A stretch of DNA of 41,250 nucleotides from the NCBI GenBank assembly GCA_029977845.1, contig JAPOKC010000024.1, positions 1-41,250 on the forward strand, read 5' to 3'. Position 1 is the first letter of the stretch. Every line of letters begins with the position of its first letter. Below the pieces are notes generated by a model that was given only the letters and a program-made list of their open reading frames with translations, did not search any database and was not told the DNA's origin. Positions 10,413 through 21,600 of this stretch are shown here, one piece after another. Made by a program: the position numbers and the translations under genes. This stretch comes from Mycobacteriaceae bacterium (GTDB taxonomy: Bacteria; Actinomycetota; Actinomycetes; Mycobacteriales; Mycobacteriaceae).

Positions 10413-10427
10413 GTTTTCGATTATAAG
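10400..10427 (+). promoter_or_regulatory. nadABC promoter region
   Basis: Two -10-like hexamers point towards nadA: TACTAT (10400-10405) and TATAAG (10422-10427). The first would begin transcription at the edge of the inverted repeat, the second within its right arm. The sequence cannot decide between them. The nadA ribosome site GGAGG is at 10452-10456. Confidence 0.4.
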
Positions 10428-10435
10428 TCGAAAAC
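10413..10435. promoter_or_regulatory. Inverted repeat, probable NrtR operator, between nrtR and nadA
   Basis: GTTTTCGA (10413-10420) and TCGAAAAC (10428-10435) form a perfect 8-bp inverted repeat around a 7-bp AT-rich centre, 23 bp in all. It abuts the nrtR start codon and lies in the nadA leader. The centre contains the nrtR -10. A protein bound here would block nrtR transcription and nadA initiation or elongation. Confidence 0.8.
10420..10425 (-). promoter_or_regulatory. -10 element of nrtR (leaderless type)
   Basis: A perfect TATAAT on the minus strand (10425-10420) is seven bases before the nrtR ATG (10412), inside the inverted repeat, giving an autoregulated leaderless promoter. Confidence 0.65.
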
Positions 10436-10460
10436 CTCGAGTGCGCAGAACGGAGGCGGT

Positions 10461-11501
10461 ATGACCGTCCTGAATCCTGGCGTGGTCGACATGGCGTCCC
10501 GGATCGTCAACGGACCCGGTGGGTACTCCGGCGTCGACGGTGACGCCGAATGGGCCGCCGAGGTGCGCCGGCTGGCCAAGCTGCGCAACGCCACGATCCT
10601 GGCGCACAACTACGAACTGCCGGCCATCCAGGACGTCGCCGATCACGTCGGCGATTCACTGGCGCTGTCCCGGATCGCCGCCGAGGCTCCCGAGGACACC
10701 ATCGTGTTCTGCGGTGTGCACTTCATGGCCGAGACCGCCAAGATCCTCTCGCCCGCCAAGACGGTGCTGATCCCCGATCAGCGCGCCGGCTGCTCGCTGG
10801 CCGACTCGATCAACGCCGACGAACTCGCGGCCTGGAAGGCCGAGTTCCCCGACGCCGTGGTGGTGTCCTACGTCAACACCACCGCCGCGGTGAAGGCGCT
10901 GACCGATATCTGCTGCACGTCCTCCAACGCCGTCGAGGTGGTCAACTCGATCCCGGCCGACCGTGAGGTGCTGTTCTGCCCGGACCAGTTCCTCGGCGCG
11001 CATGTGCGGCGGATGACCGGCCGGGAGAACATGCACATCTGGGCCGGCGAGTGCCATGTGCACGCCGGTATCAACGGTGACGAGCTGGCGGAGCAGGCCC
11101 GCAGCCATCCCGACGCCGAGTTGTACGTCCACCCCGAATGCGGCTGCGCGACCTCGGCGCTGTACCTGGCCGGCGAGGGCGCCTTCCCCGACGGCCGGGT
11201 CAAGATCCTGTCCACCGGCGGCATGCTGGAGGCCGCCCGCGCCTCGCACGCCAAGCAGGTTCTGGTCGCCACCGAGGTCGGCATGCTGCACCAGTTGCGC
11301 AGGGCCGCACCGGGAGTCGACTTCCAGGCGGTCAACGACCGCGCCTCGTGCAAGTACATGAAGATGATCACCCCGGCGGCGCTGCTGCGCTGCCTGATCG
11401 AGGGCGCCGACGAGGTCGACGTCGACCCCGAGACCGCACGACTGGCCCGTGCCAGCGTCACCCGTATGATCGGGATCGGACAGCCGGGCGGCGGGGAATG
11501 A
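10461..11501 (+). CDS. nadA: Quinolinate synthase (NadA)
   Basis: 346 residues. [4Fe-4S] enzyme that condenses iminoaspartate with dihydroxyacetone phosphate to quinolinate. Family blocks visible: [74 protein letters not shown] and the SCKYMKMI end. The ATG at 10461 has GGAGG four bases upstream, which decides it against in-frame starts at 10389 and 10404; those would place coding sequence through the operator. Its stop overlaps the nadB start (ATGA). Confidence 0.97.
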   Translation: MTVLNPGVVDMASRIVNGPGGYSGVDGDAEWAAEVRRLAKLRNATILAHNYELPAIQDVADHVGDSLALSRIAAEAPEDTIVFCGVHFMAETAKILSPAKTVLIPDQRAGCSLADSINADELAAWKAEFPDAVVVSYVNTTAAVKALTDICCTSSNAVEVVNSIPADREVLFCPDQFLGAHVRRMTGRENMHIWAGECHVHAGINGDELAEQARSHPDAELYVHPECGCATSALYLAGEGAFPDGRVKILSTGGMLEAARASHAKQVLVATEVGMLHQLRRAAPGVDFQAVNDRASCKYMKMITPAALLRCLIEGADEVDVDPETARLARASVTRMIGIGQPGGGE

Positions 11502-13084
11502 GCCGCCCCATCGCCTGCGGCGCGAGCAGTGGCGGCGTCGACTGGCAGCAGCGGGCCGATGTGGTGGTCATCGGGACCGGCGTTGCCGGACTGGCCGCAG
11601 CGCTGGCCGCCCACCGCAAGGGGGCCCGCACCGTGCTGTTGAGCAAGGCCGCCGAAACGGCGACGTTCCACGCCCAGGGCGGGATCGCCGTCGTGCTGCC
11701 GCGCACCGACGACTCGATCGAGGCCCATGTCGCCGACACCGTGACCGCCGGTGCCGGACTGTGCGATCCCGAGGCGGTCTACTCGATCGTCGCCGCGGGT
11801 TATCAGGCGGTCTCGGATCTGGTTGCCGACGGCGCCCGGTTCGACGAGACCGCCCCCGGGCAGTGGGCACTGACCCGGGAGGGCGGTCACTCCCGGCGCC
11901 GGATCATCCACGCCGGCGGCGACGCCACCGGGGCGGAGGTGCAGCGCGCACTGGACGCGGCCGCGGCAATGCTGGACATCCGGCGCGAGCACACCGCAAT
12001 GGAGGTGCTGCGGGACGCGTCGGGGGTCACCGGTGTGCTGGTGCGCAATCCCGAGGGCGTGGGCATCGTGCATGCGCCGACAGTGATCCTGGCCACCGGC
12101 GGACTCGGTCACCTCTACAGCGCGACCACCAACCCGGAGGGCTCCACCGGCGATGGCATCGCGCTGGCGCTGTGGGCCGGTGTCGAGGTCGCCGATATCG
12201 AGTTCATCCAGTTCCACCCGACCATGTTGTTCGACCGCACCGGAACCGGGCGGCGGCCGCTGATCACCGAGGCGCTGCGCGGCGAAGGCGCGGTGTTGCG
12301 CGACGCGCGCGGCGACTCGGTCACCGCCGGTGTGCACCCGCTGGGCGACCTGGCGCCGCGCGATGTGGTCGCCGCGGCGATCGAGGCGCGGTTGCGGTCC
12401 AGCGGCGATGAGTGTGTGTTCCTCGACGCCCGGTCCATCGATGAATTCGCGCGCCGCTTCCCCACCGTCAACGCCGCCTGTCGCGCCGCCGGTATCGACC
12501 CCACCCACGATCTGATCCCGGTGGTTCCGGGCGCGCACTACAGCTGTGGCGGGGTGCGCACCGATGTGGACGGTCGAACCTCCCTGCCCGGCCTCTACGC
12601 GGCGGGGGAGGTGGCCCGCACCGGGATGCACGGCGCCAACCGGCTGGCCTCCAACAGTCTGCTCGAGGGTCTCGTCGTCGGGGCCCGGGCCGGCCGCGGT
12701 GCCGCCGAGCACGCCGATGCGGTGGAGGCGCCGACGGCGAAAATCAGCCGTGCCCAACGTGTTTCGCTGCCGCGTCCGGAACTTCAGCAGGCGATGACGC
12801 GATGGGCATCGGTGGTCCGCGACGCCGACGGCCTGGGTCGGCTGACCGCCGTGCTGGATGATGCCATCCTCGGCCGGATGTCGAACCGGGCCGACTTCGA
12901 GGATGCCGCACTGACCGCGACGGCGCAGGCGGTGGCAGCCGCCGCGCTGGCCCGCACCGAGACCCGCGGATGCCACCACCGCAGTGACTTCCCGGACACC
13001 GATCCGGCCCAGGCGGTCTCGTTCGACGTGCGCACCGGCGCCGACGGACGGGTCGCGGTGGTCGCACCTACTGCTGCGCGATGA
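11498..13084 (+). CDS. nadB: L-aspartate oxidase (NadB)
   Basis: 528 residues. FAD enzyme oxidising L-aspartate to iminoaspartate, the substrate of NadA. The N-terminal dinucleotide motif [17 protein letters not shown] is at about residues 23-39; then [10 protein letters not shown], the substrate block [39 protein letters not shown], and [18 protein letters not shown], all typical of the family. ATG 11498 overlaps the nadA stop by four bases; its own stop overlaps nadC the same way. Confidence 0.97.
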   Translation: MSRPIACGASSGGVDWQQRADVVVIGTGVAGLAAALAAHRKGARTVLLSKAAETATFHAQGGIAVVLPRTDDSIEAHVADTVTAGAGLCDPEAVYSIVAAGYQAVSDLVADGARFDETAPGQWALTREGGHSRRRIIHAGGDATGAEVQRALDAAAAMLDIRREHTAMEVLRDASGVTGVLVRNPEGVGIVHAPTVILATGGLGHLYSATTNPEGSTGDGIALALWAGVEVADIEFIQFHPTMLFDRTGTGRRPLITEALRGEGAVLRDARGDSVTAGVHPLGDLAPRDVVAAAIEARLRSSGDECVFLDARSIDEFARRFPTVNAACRAAGIDPTHDLIPVVPGAHYSCGGVRTDVDGRTSLPGLYAAGEVARTGMHGANRLASNSLLEGLVVGARAGRGAAEHADAVEAPTAKISRAQRVSLPRPELQQAMTRWASVVRDADGLGRLTAVLDDAILGRMSNRADFEDAALTATAQAVAAAALARTETRGCHHRSDFPDTDPAQAVSFDVRTGADGRVAVVAPTAAR

Positions 13085-13944
13085 CAGCGACGTTCACCGA
13101 GGAGGAGCGCCGCGAGGCGCTCATCACGATCCGGCGCGGCCTCGACGAGGACCTGCGCTACGGCCCCGACGTGACCACCGGGGCGACCGTTCCGGCCGGC
13201 GCCACCACCGTCGGTGCACTGGTGGCCCGCGAACCGGGAGTGGCCGCCGGGATCGACATCGCCCTGATGGTGCTCGACGAGGTGCTCGGTCCGGACGGTT
13301 ACCGGGTGCTGGATCGGGTGCAGGACGGCACCCGGCTGGAGAAGGGCCAGTGCCTGCTGCGGGTCGAGGCACCGACCGGGGGACTGCTGACCGCCGAGCG
13401 CACGCTGCTGAACCTGGTGTGCCACCTGTCCGGAATCGCCACCGCCACCGCCGCCTGGGTCGACGCGGTCGAGGGCACCGGCGCGAAGATCCGCGACACC
13501 CGCAAGACGCTGCCCGGTCTGCGCGCGCTGCAGAAGTACGCGGTGCGGGTGGGCGGCGGTGTCAACCACCGGATGGGCCTCGGCGATGCCGCGCTGATCA
13601 AGGACAACCACGTCGCGGCGGCCGGGTCCGTCGTCGCCGCACTGCGGGCGGTGCGGGCCGCGGCCCCCGATCTGCCATGCGAGGTTGAGGTCGACACCCT
13701 TGAGCAACTCGACGAGGTGCTCGGCGAGGACGTGGCGCTGATCCTGCTGGACAACTTCCCGGTATGGCAGACCCAGATGGCCGTGCAGCGCAGGGACGCT
13801 CGCGCCCCCGGGGTCAAGCTGGAGTCCTCCGGCGGGCTCGCACTGGACAGTGCGGCCCGGTACGCCGGCACCGGGGTGGACTATCTGGCCGTCGGCGCGC
13901 TCACCCACTCGGTGCGGGTGCTCGATATCGGGTTGGACCTCTGA
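13081..13944 (+). CDS. nadC: Nicotinate-nucleotide pyrophosphorylase, carboxylating (NadC)
   Basis: 287 residues. Converts quinolinate and PRPP to nicotinate mononucleotide, completing de novo NAD synthesis to NaMN. Conserved blocks: LLTAERTLLNLVCHLSGIAT, DTRKTLPGLRALQKYAVRVGGGVNHR with its PRPP- and quinolinate-binding Arg/Lys/His residues, IKDNH, and the LESSGGL and VGALTHS end. ATGA overlap with nadB. A long hairpin starts 20 bp after its stop and probably ends the operon transcript. Confidence 0.97.
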   Translation: MTATFTEEERREALITIRRGLDEDLRYGPDVTTGATVPAGATTVGALVAREPGVAAGIDIALMVLDEVLGPDGYRVLDRVQDGTRLEKGQCLLRVEAPTGGLLTAERTLLNLVCHLSGIATATAAWVDAVEGTGAKIRDTRKTLPGLRALQKYAVRVGGGVNHRMGLGDAALIKDNHVAAAGSVVAALRAVRAAAPDLPCEVEVDTLEQLDEVLGEDVALILLDNFPVWQTQMAVQRRDARAPGVKLESSGGLALDSAARYAGTGVDYLAVGALTHSVRVLDIGLDL

Positions 13945-13963
13945 CCCCCTGCGCTACCCCCTG

Positions 13964-14026
13964 CGTTGAGTGAGGACTCACGCAGACAAAGTGCGAGTAG
14001 ATGTCTGCAGGGTTCCTCACTCAACG
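13964..14026. terminator. 63-bp nested hairpin between convergent genes
   Basis: Outer arms CGTTGAGTGAGGA (13964-13976) and TCCTCACTCAACG (14014-14026) pair perfectly over 13 bp. Inside them GCAGACA (13982-13988) and TGTCTGC (14002-14008) pair over 7 bp. It stands between nadC and a convergent gene whose stop codon (14021-14023, minus strand) lies in the right arm. No T-tract follows. It could serve as a two-way terminator and may be a dispersed palindromic element. Confidence 0.7.
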
Positions 14027-14449
14027 TGAGATGTCGGCGGCGAACACCCCGACGCCGCGCTGTGCGGCCAGCCGGGCCATCCGCGGCAGAGCCGGGTCGT
14101 CGGTGCCGGCCGGCACGATGCGCGGGTTGATCAGGTGCACGTCGCGGCGTCCCAGTCGCAGGTCCGCCTCGCCGGCGGCGATGACGTTCTTCACCCAGTT
14201 GGTCTTGCCGTGGGCCAGCATGATGGCCACGGTGTCACCCTTGCGGTAGGCGGTGATCGCGGTCTCGTACCGCTTTCCCGAGGTGCGGCCGCGATGTTTG
14301 ATCACGGTGATCCCCGGTATGAACCGCGCGATCGGGACCGCGATCGGATTCATGTACTTGATCTGCAACCGTTCGATCCACGGCGGGAACTTCATCGGGA
14401 CGCCCGGAGCGTTGTTGGGGTGATCGGCTGCGCGCATACGAATCATCAT
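14021..14449 (-). CDS. Deazaflavin (F420)-dependent nitroreductase-like protein (Rv1598c position)
   Basis: 142 residues. The pattern [47 protein letters not shown] is that of the small split-barrel deazaflavin-dependent nitroreductase (DUF385) family, which binds F420 or related flavins. The substrate is unknown. Starts at 14449, 14446 and 14437 are all in frame and not well separated by the sequence. The gene lies between nadC and hisD, as Rv1598c does in M. tuberculosis. Its last codons and stop are inside the right arm of the neighbouring hairpin. Confidence 0.75.
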   Translation of the reverse strand: MMIRMRAADHPNNAPGVPMKFPPWIERLQIKYMNPIAVPIARFIPGITVIKHRGRTSGKRYETAITAYRKGDTVAIMLAHGKTNWVKNVIAAGEADLRLGRRDVHLINPRIVPAGTDDPALPRMARLAAQRGVGVFAADISR

Positions 14450-14686
14450 GCCCCCGGGGTCAGGCGGTGCCTCGCCGGACCAACGACATGGTCCGGTTTG
14501 CTACCTGGATGTGCGCAGCCAGGCCGGTGTAGGCCCCCATCACGGTGATGTCGACCACCGATTCGGCCACCGCAGCCCCGGGCCGATCGCGACCGGGACC
14601 GGTTGCAACATCGGTCCGACCTGCAGTCCGGCGACGCTCAACCAGCCCCGGGGCAGGCCGATCGCCGGCCCCGGGGACATCGACCC

Positions 14687-14702
14687 ACTGCATCGGTGCA
14701 GT
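14687..14702. promoter_or_regulatory. 16-bp palindrome upstream of hisD
   Basis: ACTGCA and TGCAGT are perfect 6-bp inverted arms around TCGG, about 58-73 bases before the hisD start. It may be an operator; the protein is unknown. Confidence 0.3.
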
Positions 14703-14713
14703 ACGCGGGCCCG

Positions 14714-14726
14714 GAAAACGATTTTC
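14714..14726. promoter_or_regulatory. 13-bp palindrome in the hisD -35 area
   Basis: GAAAA and TTTTC flank CGA, giving a perfect inverted repeat 20 bp upstream of the proposed hisD -10. Its place over the -35 region would suit a repressor. Confidence 0.35.
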
Positions 14727-14746
14727 GTATCGGTGTGTCGATCAGC

Positions 14747-14752
14747 GACAAT
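14747..14752 (+). promoter_or_regulatory. Weak -10 element of hisD
   Basis: GACAAT lies seven bases before the hisD ATG (14760), the same spacing as at other starts here, but lacks the first T of TANNNT. No Shine-Dalgarno is seen, so a leaderless transcript is likely. Confidence 0.4.
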
Positions 14753-14759
14753 TGAGCCG

Positions 14760-17813
<3,054 letters not shown>

Positions 17814-17817
<4 letters not shown>

Positions 17818-18431
17818 CACGAGTTGTCGTACTTGATTACGGATCGGGAAACCTGCGCTCGGCGCAACGCGCCCTGGAACGCGCCGGCGCCGATGTCACC
17901 GTCACCGCCGACCGATCGGCCGCACTCGCGGCGGACGGCCTGGTGGTACCCGGAGTCGGCGCGTTCGAGGCCTGTATGGCCGGTCTGCGCGGTATCGGCG
18001 GCGAGGAGATCATCGCCGAACGGGTGGCTGCCCGGCGGCCGGTGCTGGGGGTCTGCGTCGGTATGCAGATACTGTTCGCCCGCGGTGTCGAATTCGGAGT
18101 GCAGAGCACCGGGTGTGGTCAGTGGCCCGGTTCGGTGACCAGACTCGACGCGCCGGTGATCCCGCACATGGGCTGGAACACCGTCGAGGCCGCGCCGGGC
18201 AGCCGGCTGTTCAAGGGTCTGGACGCGGGCACCCGGTTCTACTTCGTGCACTCCTACGCCGCGCAGAGTTGGGAGGGCGATCCGGGTGCGCTGCTCACCT
18301 GGGCCACCCATCACGTGCGTTTCCTGGCCGCCGTCGAGGACGGTCCGCTCTCGGCGACGCAATTTCATCCGGAGAAGAGCGGTGACGCCGGTGCGGTGCT
18401 GCTCGCGAATTGGCTAGAGGGAATCAGGTAA
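17814..18431 (+). CDS. hisH: Imidazole glycerol phosphate synthase, glutaminase subunit (HisH)
   Basis: 205 residues. Class I glutamine amidotransferase that supplies ammonia to His[10 protein letters not shown] at the start, nucleophile in GVCVGMQ (Cys81) and the His-Glu pair in FHPEKSG (His185, Glu187). GTG start with GTGA overlap with hisB. Its partner hisF is two genes downstream, separated by priA and impA. Confidence 0.96.
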
Positions 18432-18439
18432 GAGGGGCT

Positions 18440-19177
18440 GTGAAGCAACTGATCTTGTTACCCGCCGTCGACGTCGTCGAGGGCCGGGCCGTGCGGCTGG
18501 TGCAGGGCAAGGCCGGCAGTGAGACAGAGTACGGCTCGGCACTGGACGCGGCGCTGACCTGGCAGCGTGACGGAGCCGAGTGGATCCACCTGGTGGACCT
18601 CGACGCGGCCTTCGGACGTGGCTCCAACCGCGAGTTGCTCGCCGATGTGGTCAGCCGGCTGGACGTGAAGGTGGAGCTGTCCGGCGGTATCCGGGACGAC
18701 GAGTCGCTCAAGGCTGCGCTGGCCACCGGATGTGCCCGGGTCAACGTCGGCACGGCCGCGCTGGAGAACCCGCAGTGGTGCGCACGCGCCATCGCCGAGT
18801 ACGGCGACCGTGTCGCGGTCGGCCTGGACGTCCAGATCGTCGAAGGCGAGCACCGGCTGCGTGGTCGCGGCTGGGAGACCGACGGCGGTGACCTGTGGCA
18901 GGTGCTGGAACGCCTGGACAGCGAGGGTTGTTCGCGGTTCGTGGTCACCGACGTCACCAAGGACGGAACGCTCACCGGACCGAATCTCGATCTGCTCGAG
19001 GGTGTGGCCGAATGCACCGAGGCGCCGGTCATCGCATCCGGTGGCGTGTCGAGCATCGATGATCTGCGCGCCATCGCGACGCTGACCGGTTCCGGAGTGG
19101 AGGGCGCGATCGTCGGAAAGGCGCTCTACGCCGGGCGTTTCACCCTGCCGGAGGCGCTGGCGGCGGTGAGCCGCTAA
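18440..19177 (+). CDS. priA: Bifunctional HisA/TrpF isomerase (PriA)
   Basis: 245 residues, beta/alpha barrel. Isomerises ProFAR in histidine synthesis and, in actinobacteria, also phosphoribosylanthranilate in tryptophan synthesis. [15 protein letters not shown] carries the first catalytic Asp; [21 protein letters not shown] and [10 protein letters not shown] are typical of PriA. GTG at 18440 is preceded by AGAGGGG as ribosome site, eight bases after the hisH stop. That the trp cluster in this window lacks trpF agrees with a double role. Confidence 0.95.
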   Translation: MKQLILLPAVDVVEGRAVRLVQGKAGSETEYGSALDAALTWQRDGAEWIHLVDLDAAFGRGSNRELLADVVSRLDVKVELSGGIRDDESLKAALATGCARVNVGTAALENPQWCARAIAEYGDRVAVGLDVQIVEGEHRLRGRGWETDGGDLWQVLERLDSEGCSRFVVTDVTKDGTLTGPNLDLLEGVAECTEAPVIASGGVSSIDDLRAIATLTGSGVEGAIVGKALYAGRFTLPEALAAVSR

Positions 19178-19990
19178 GTGGTTGCCGCCGATCTCGAGAC
19201 GCTCGTCGCCGATGCGGCGGTGATCCTCGACGAGGTGTCGCTGCCGTTCATCGCCGGACACCGGGCCGAGTCCGCGGTGCAGAAGAAGGGCAACGATTTC
19301 GCAACCGAGGTCGATCTGGCCATCGAACGCGAGGTGGTGGCCGCACTCGAGGACACCACCGGCATACCGGTGCACGGCGAGGAGTTCGGCGGCGCGGATC
19401 TCGACGCCCCGCTGGTGTGGGTGCTCGACCCGATCGACGGCACGTTCAACTATGCCGCCGGATCGCCGATGGCCGCCATCCTGCTCGGACTGCTGCGCGA
19501 CGGCGAACCGGTGGCCGGGCTGACCTGGCTGCCGTTCGTCGATCAGCGCTACACCGCGGTCCTGGGCGGGCCGCTGAAGGTCAACGGTGTCGACCATCCG
19601 CCGCTGCGCCGCGTCTCGCTGGCCGAGTCGATGGTCGGCTTCGGCACCTTCAACGTCGACTGGGGCGGCCGGTTTCCGGGCCGCTACCGGATGGCGGTGC
19701 TGGCGCACCTGAGCAGGGTCTGCTCGAAACTGCGGATGTCGGGTTCCACCGGTATCGACATCGCCTACGTCGGCGCCGGAATCTACGGGGCCGCCGTGAG
19801 TTTCGGCGGTCAGGTCTGGGACCACGCGGCTGGCGTCGCGCTGGTCCGTGCGGCCGGTGGTGAGGTGACCGACCTGGCCGGCGGACCGTGGACCGTCGAG
19901 ACACGTTCGACCCTCAGTGCCGCCCCGGGGGTGCACGAGGAACTGCTGGAGATCCTGCGCGCCGTCGGTTCACCGGAGGAGTACCGCTGA
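19178..19990 (+). CDS. impA: Inositol-monophosphatase family protein (ImpA-like)
   Basis: 270 residues. Mg-dependent phosphatase fold: GEE at 67-69, DPIDGT at 84-89 within [12 protein letters not shown], and the late metal motif [23 protein letters not shown] at 19178 follows the priA stop directly. M. tuberculosis Rv1604 (impA) holds the same place between hisA and hisF. Family members hydrolyse inositol phosphate or, in the HisN group, histidinol phosphate. The position inside a his operon without a phosphatase gene keeps HisN-like activity possible. Confidence 0.88.
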   Translation: MVAADLETLVADAAVILDEVSLPFIAGHRAESAVQKKGNDFATEVDLAIEREVVAALEDTTGIPVHGEEFGGADLDAPLVWVLDPIDGTFNYAAGSPMAAILLGLLRDGEPVAGLTWLPFVDQRYTAVLGGPLKVNGVDHPPLRRVSLAESMVGFGTFNVDWGGRFPGRYRMAVLAHLSRVCSKLRMSGSTGIDIAYVGAGIYGAAVSFGGQVWDHAAGVALVRAAGGEVTDLAGGPWTVETRSTLSAAPGVHEELLEILRAVGSPEEYR

Positions 19991-20775
19991 TGGACCCCGC
20001 CTCGAACCTCGCCGTGCGGGTCATTCCCTGCCTTGACGTCGACGCCGGCCGGGTGGTCAAGGGTGTCAACTTCGAGAACCTGCGCGACGCCGGTGACCCG
20101 GTCGAACTCGCCGCCGTCTACGACGCCGAGGGCGCCGACGAACTGACCTTCCTCGACGTCACCGCCTCCTCATCGGGGCGGGCCACCATGCTGGACGTCG
20201 TGCGGCGCACCGCCGAACAGGTGTTCATCCCGCTCACCGTCGGCGGGGGTGTGCGGACGGTGGCCGACGTCGACGCATTGTTGCGGGCGGGTGCGGACAA
20301 GGTCTCGGTCAACACCGCCGCGATCGCCCGCCCGGAACTGCTGGCCGAACTGGCGCGGCAGTTCGGCTCGCAGTGCATCGTGCTGTCGGTGGACGCCCGC
20401 ACGGTGCCCGAAGGCGCCACGCCCACTCGGTCGGGCTGGGAGGTCACCACCCACGGCGGCCGGCAGGGCACCGGGGTCGACGCGATCGAATGGGCAACGC
20501 GCGGAGCCGATCTCGGGGTCGGCGAGATCCTGCTGAACTCGATGGACGCCGACGGCACCAAGGCCGGGTTCGACCTGCCGATGCTGCGCGCGGTCCGCAA
20601 GGCGGTCACCGTTCCGGTGATCGCCAGCGGGGGAGCCGGGGCGGTCGAGCATTTCGCGCCGGCGGTGCGGGCCGGCGCCGATGCGGTGCTGGCCGCCAGT
20701 GTTTTCCACTTCGGTGAGCTGACCATCGGGGAAGTCAAGGCGGCCATGGCTCGTGAAGGGATAACGGTTAGATGA
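19990..20775 (+). CDS. hisF: Imidazole glycerol phosphate synthase, cyclase subunit (HisF)
   Basis: 261 residues, beta/alpha barrel paired with His[17 protein letters not shown] contains the first catalytic Asp; the second is expected in VLSVDAR. Also [19 protein letters not shown] and [20 protein letters not shown] overlaps the impA stop by one base (TGATG). Stop overlaps hisI by four bases. Confidence 0.97.
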   Translation: MDPASNLAVRVIPCLDVDAGRVVKGVNFENLRDAGDPVELAAVYDAEGADELTFLDVTASSSGRATMLDVVRRTAEQVFIPLTVGGGVRTVADVDALLRAGADKVSVNTAAIARPELLAELARQFGSQCIVLSVDARTVPEGATPTRSGWEVTTHGGRQGTGVDAIEWATRGADLGVGEILLNSMDADGTKAGFDLPMLRAVRKAVTVPVIASGGAGAVEHFAPAVRAGADAVLAASVFHFGELTIGEVKAAMAREGITVR

Positions 20776-21119
20776 CTCTCGATTCCGCAATCGCCAAGCG
20801 GCTCAAGCGAAACGCCGACGGACTGTTCGCCGCCGTGGCGCAGGAGCGCGGCACCGGCAAGGTGCTGATGGTGGCCTGGATGGACGACGACGCACTTGCC
20901 CGCACCCTGGAAACCCGGGAGGCCACCTACTTCTCCCGATCGCGCGGCGAGCAGTGGGTCAAGGGCGCCACGTCGGGGCACACTCAGCGGGTGCACTCGG
21001 TGCGACTCGACTGCGACGGCGACACCGTGCTGCTCGAAGTCGATCAGGTCGGCGCGGCCTGCCACACCGGTGAGCACACCTGCTTCGACGCCGACGTCCT
21101 GCTGGGGCCGGGGGACTAG
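20772..21119 (+). CDS. hisI: Phosphoribosyl-AMP cyclohydrolase (HisI)
   Basis: 115 residues, the monofunctional form without a HisE domain. Zn/Mg ligands lie in [23 protein letters not shown] and the GEHTCF end; VAWMDDDAL and [18 protein letters not shown] are family blocks. ATGA overlap with hisF. Last gene of the operon, followed five bases later by a long hairpin. hisG and hisE are not in the window. Confidence 0.96.
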   Translation: MTLDSAIAKRLKRNADGLFAAVAQERGTGKVLMVAWMDDDALARTLETREATYFSRSRGEQWVKGATSGHTQRVHSVRLDCDGDTVLLEVDQVGAACHTGEHTCFDADVLLGPGD

Positions 21120-21123
21120 CGCG

Positions 21124-21181
21124 TCGACTCTGCGCGGAGATCGCATCTTGCGCCGAAATCGTGATCTCTGCGCAGAGTCGA
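21124..21181. terminator. 58-bp hairpin between convergent hisI and DUF5997 gene
   Basis: TCGACTCTGCGC (21124-21135) pairs perfectly with GCGCAGAGTCGA (21170-21181); pairing continues inward through GAGATC and GATCTC with two wobble pairs, giving about 21 bp and a loop of about 16 bases. No T-run follows. Suited to stop transcripts from both sides, and may belong to a dispersed family of intergenic palindromes. Confidence 0.7.
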
Positions 21182-21190
21182 TGCGGATGC

Positions 21191-21559
21191 TCAGCTCTTG
21201 CCGACCCTGGGGCGCCGTTCCTCGGCCAGCACGTTCTGGTAGCTCTCACGTTCGGCGATCAGCCACTCCGGCTTGTCCTCGAGCAGTGCCTTGATCTGAT
21301 CGGTGGTGAGCGCTTCGGTGACGCCGCCGCGGGCCAGGCCGGAGATCGAGACACCGAGCTTCGCGGCGACCAGGTTCTTCGGGTGTGGTCCGTTTCTGCG
21401 GAGATCGGTCAGCCACTGCGGCGGGTCGGCCTGCAGTGCGGCGAGTTCGGCGCGGGTGATCGGGTTGCCCTGGAACTCCGCGGGCGTGGCCGGCAGATAC
21501 ACATCCAGCTTCTTCGCGGCCGTCGCGGGCTTCATGGACTGCGAATCGGACCTGCTCAT
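21191..21559 (-). CDS. DUF5997 family protein
   Basis: 122 residues, small and mostly helical: AATAKKLDVYLPATPAEFQ-like opening, then LRRNGPHPKNLVAAKLGVSISGLARGGVTEALTTDQI, which reads like a DNA- or nucleoid-type helical repeat but has no assigned function. ATG at 21559 was chosen because TACCCT lies seven bases upstream; the frame is open further. It diverges from a LysR-effector-like gene with a 41-bp gap, a pairing that suggests a shared task. Confidence 0.8.
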   Translation of the reverse strand: MSRSDSQSMKPATAAKKLDVYLPATPAEFQGNPITRAELAALQADPPQWLTDLRRNGPHPKNLVAAKLGVSISGLARGGVTEALTTDQIKALLEDKPEWLIAERESYQNVLAEERRPRVGKS

Positions 21560-21566
21560 GGGAGCA

Positions 21567-21594
21567 AGGGTATCGCCAGGAACATCGGTAGCCT
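21567..21594. promoter_or_regulatory. Back-to-back leaderless promoters (DUF5997 and LysR-like gene)
   Basis: TACCCT on the minus strand (21572-21567) is seven bases before the DUF5997 ATG, and TAGCCT on the plus strand (21589-21594) is six bases before the ATG at 21601. The -35 zones of the two promoters overlap, so one bound protein could act on both. Confidence 0.55.
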
Positions 21595-21600
21595 GAAACG

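Larger units (their letters stand above)
14450..14759. other. 310-bp region before hisD without a confident gene
   Basis: No reading frame here has convincing support. The minus strand between about 14460 and 14640 shows peptide-like stretches in two frames ([21 protein letters not shown], then [19 protein letters not shown]), which could be one decayed gene broken by a frameshift. Nearer hisD are two palindromes, ACTGCATCGGTGCAGT (14687-14702) and GAAAACGATTTTC (14714-14726), probably regulatory. Confidence 0.4.

Noticed and set aside
10868..12979. Very long minus-strand open frame antisense to nadA and nadB
   Set aside because: High-GC shadow frame; the nadB protein on the plus strand has all family motifs, and the antisense product has repetitive Arg/Gly/His composition without recognisable domains.
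14460..14693. 77-residue minus-strand frame before hisD as an intact gene
   Set aside because: No family recognised, weak start, and the better-looking peptide is split over two frames; kept only as a possible remnant.
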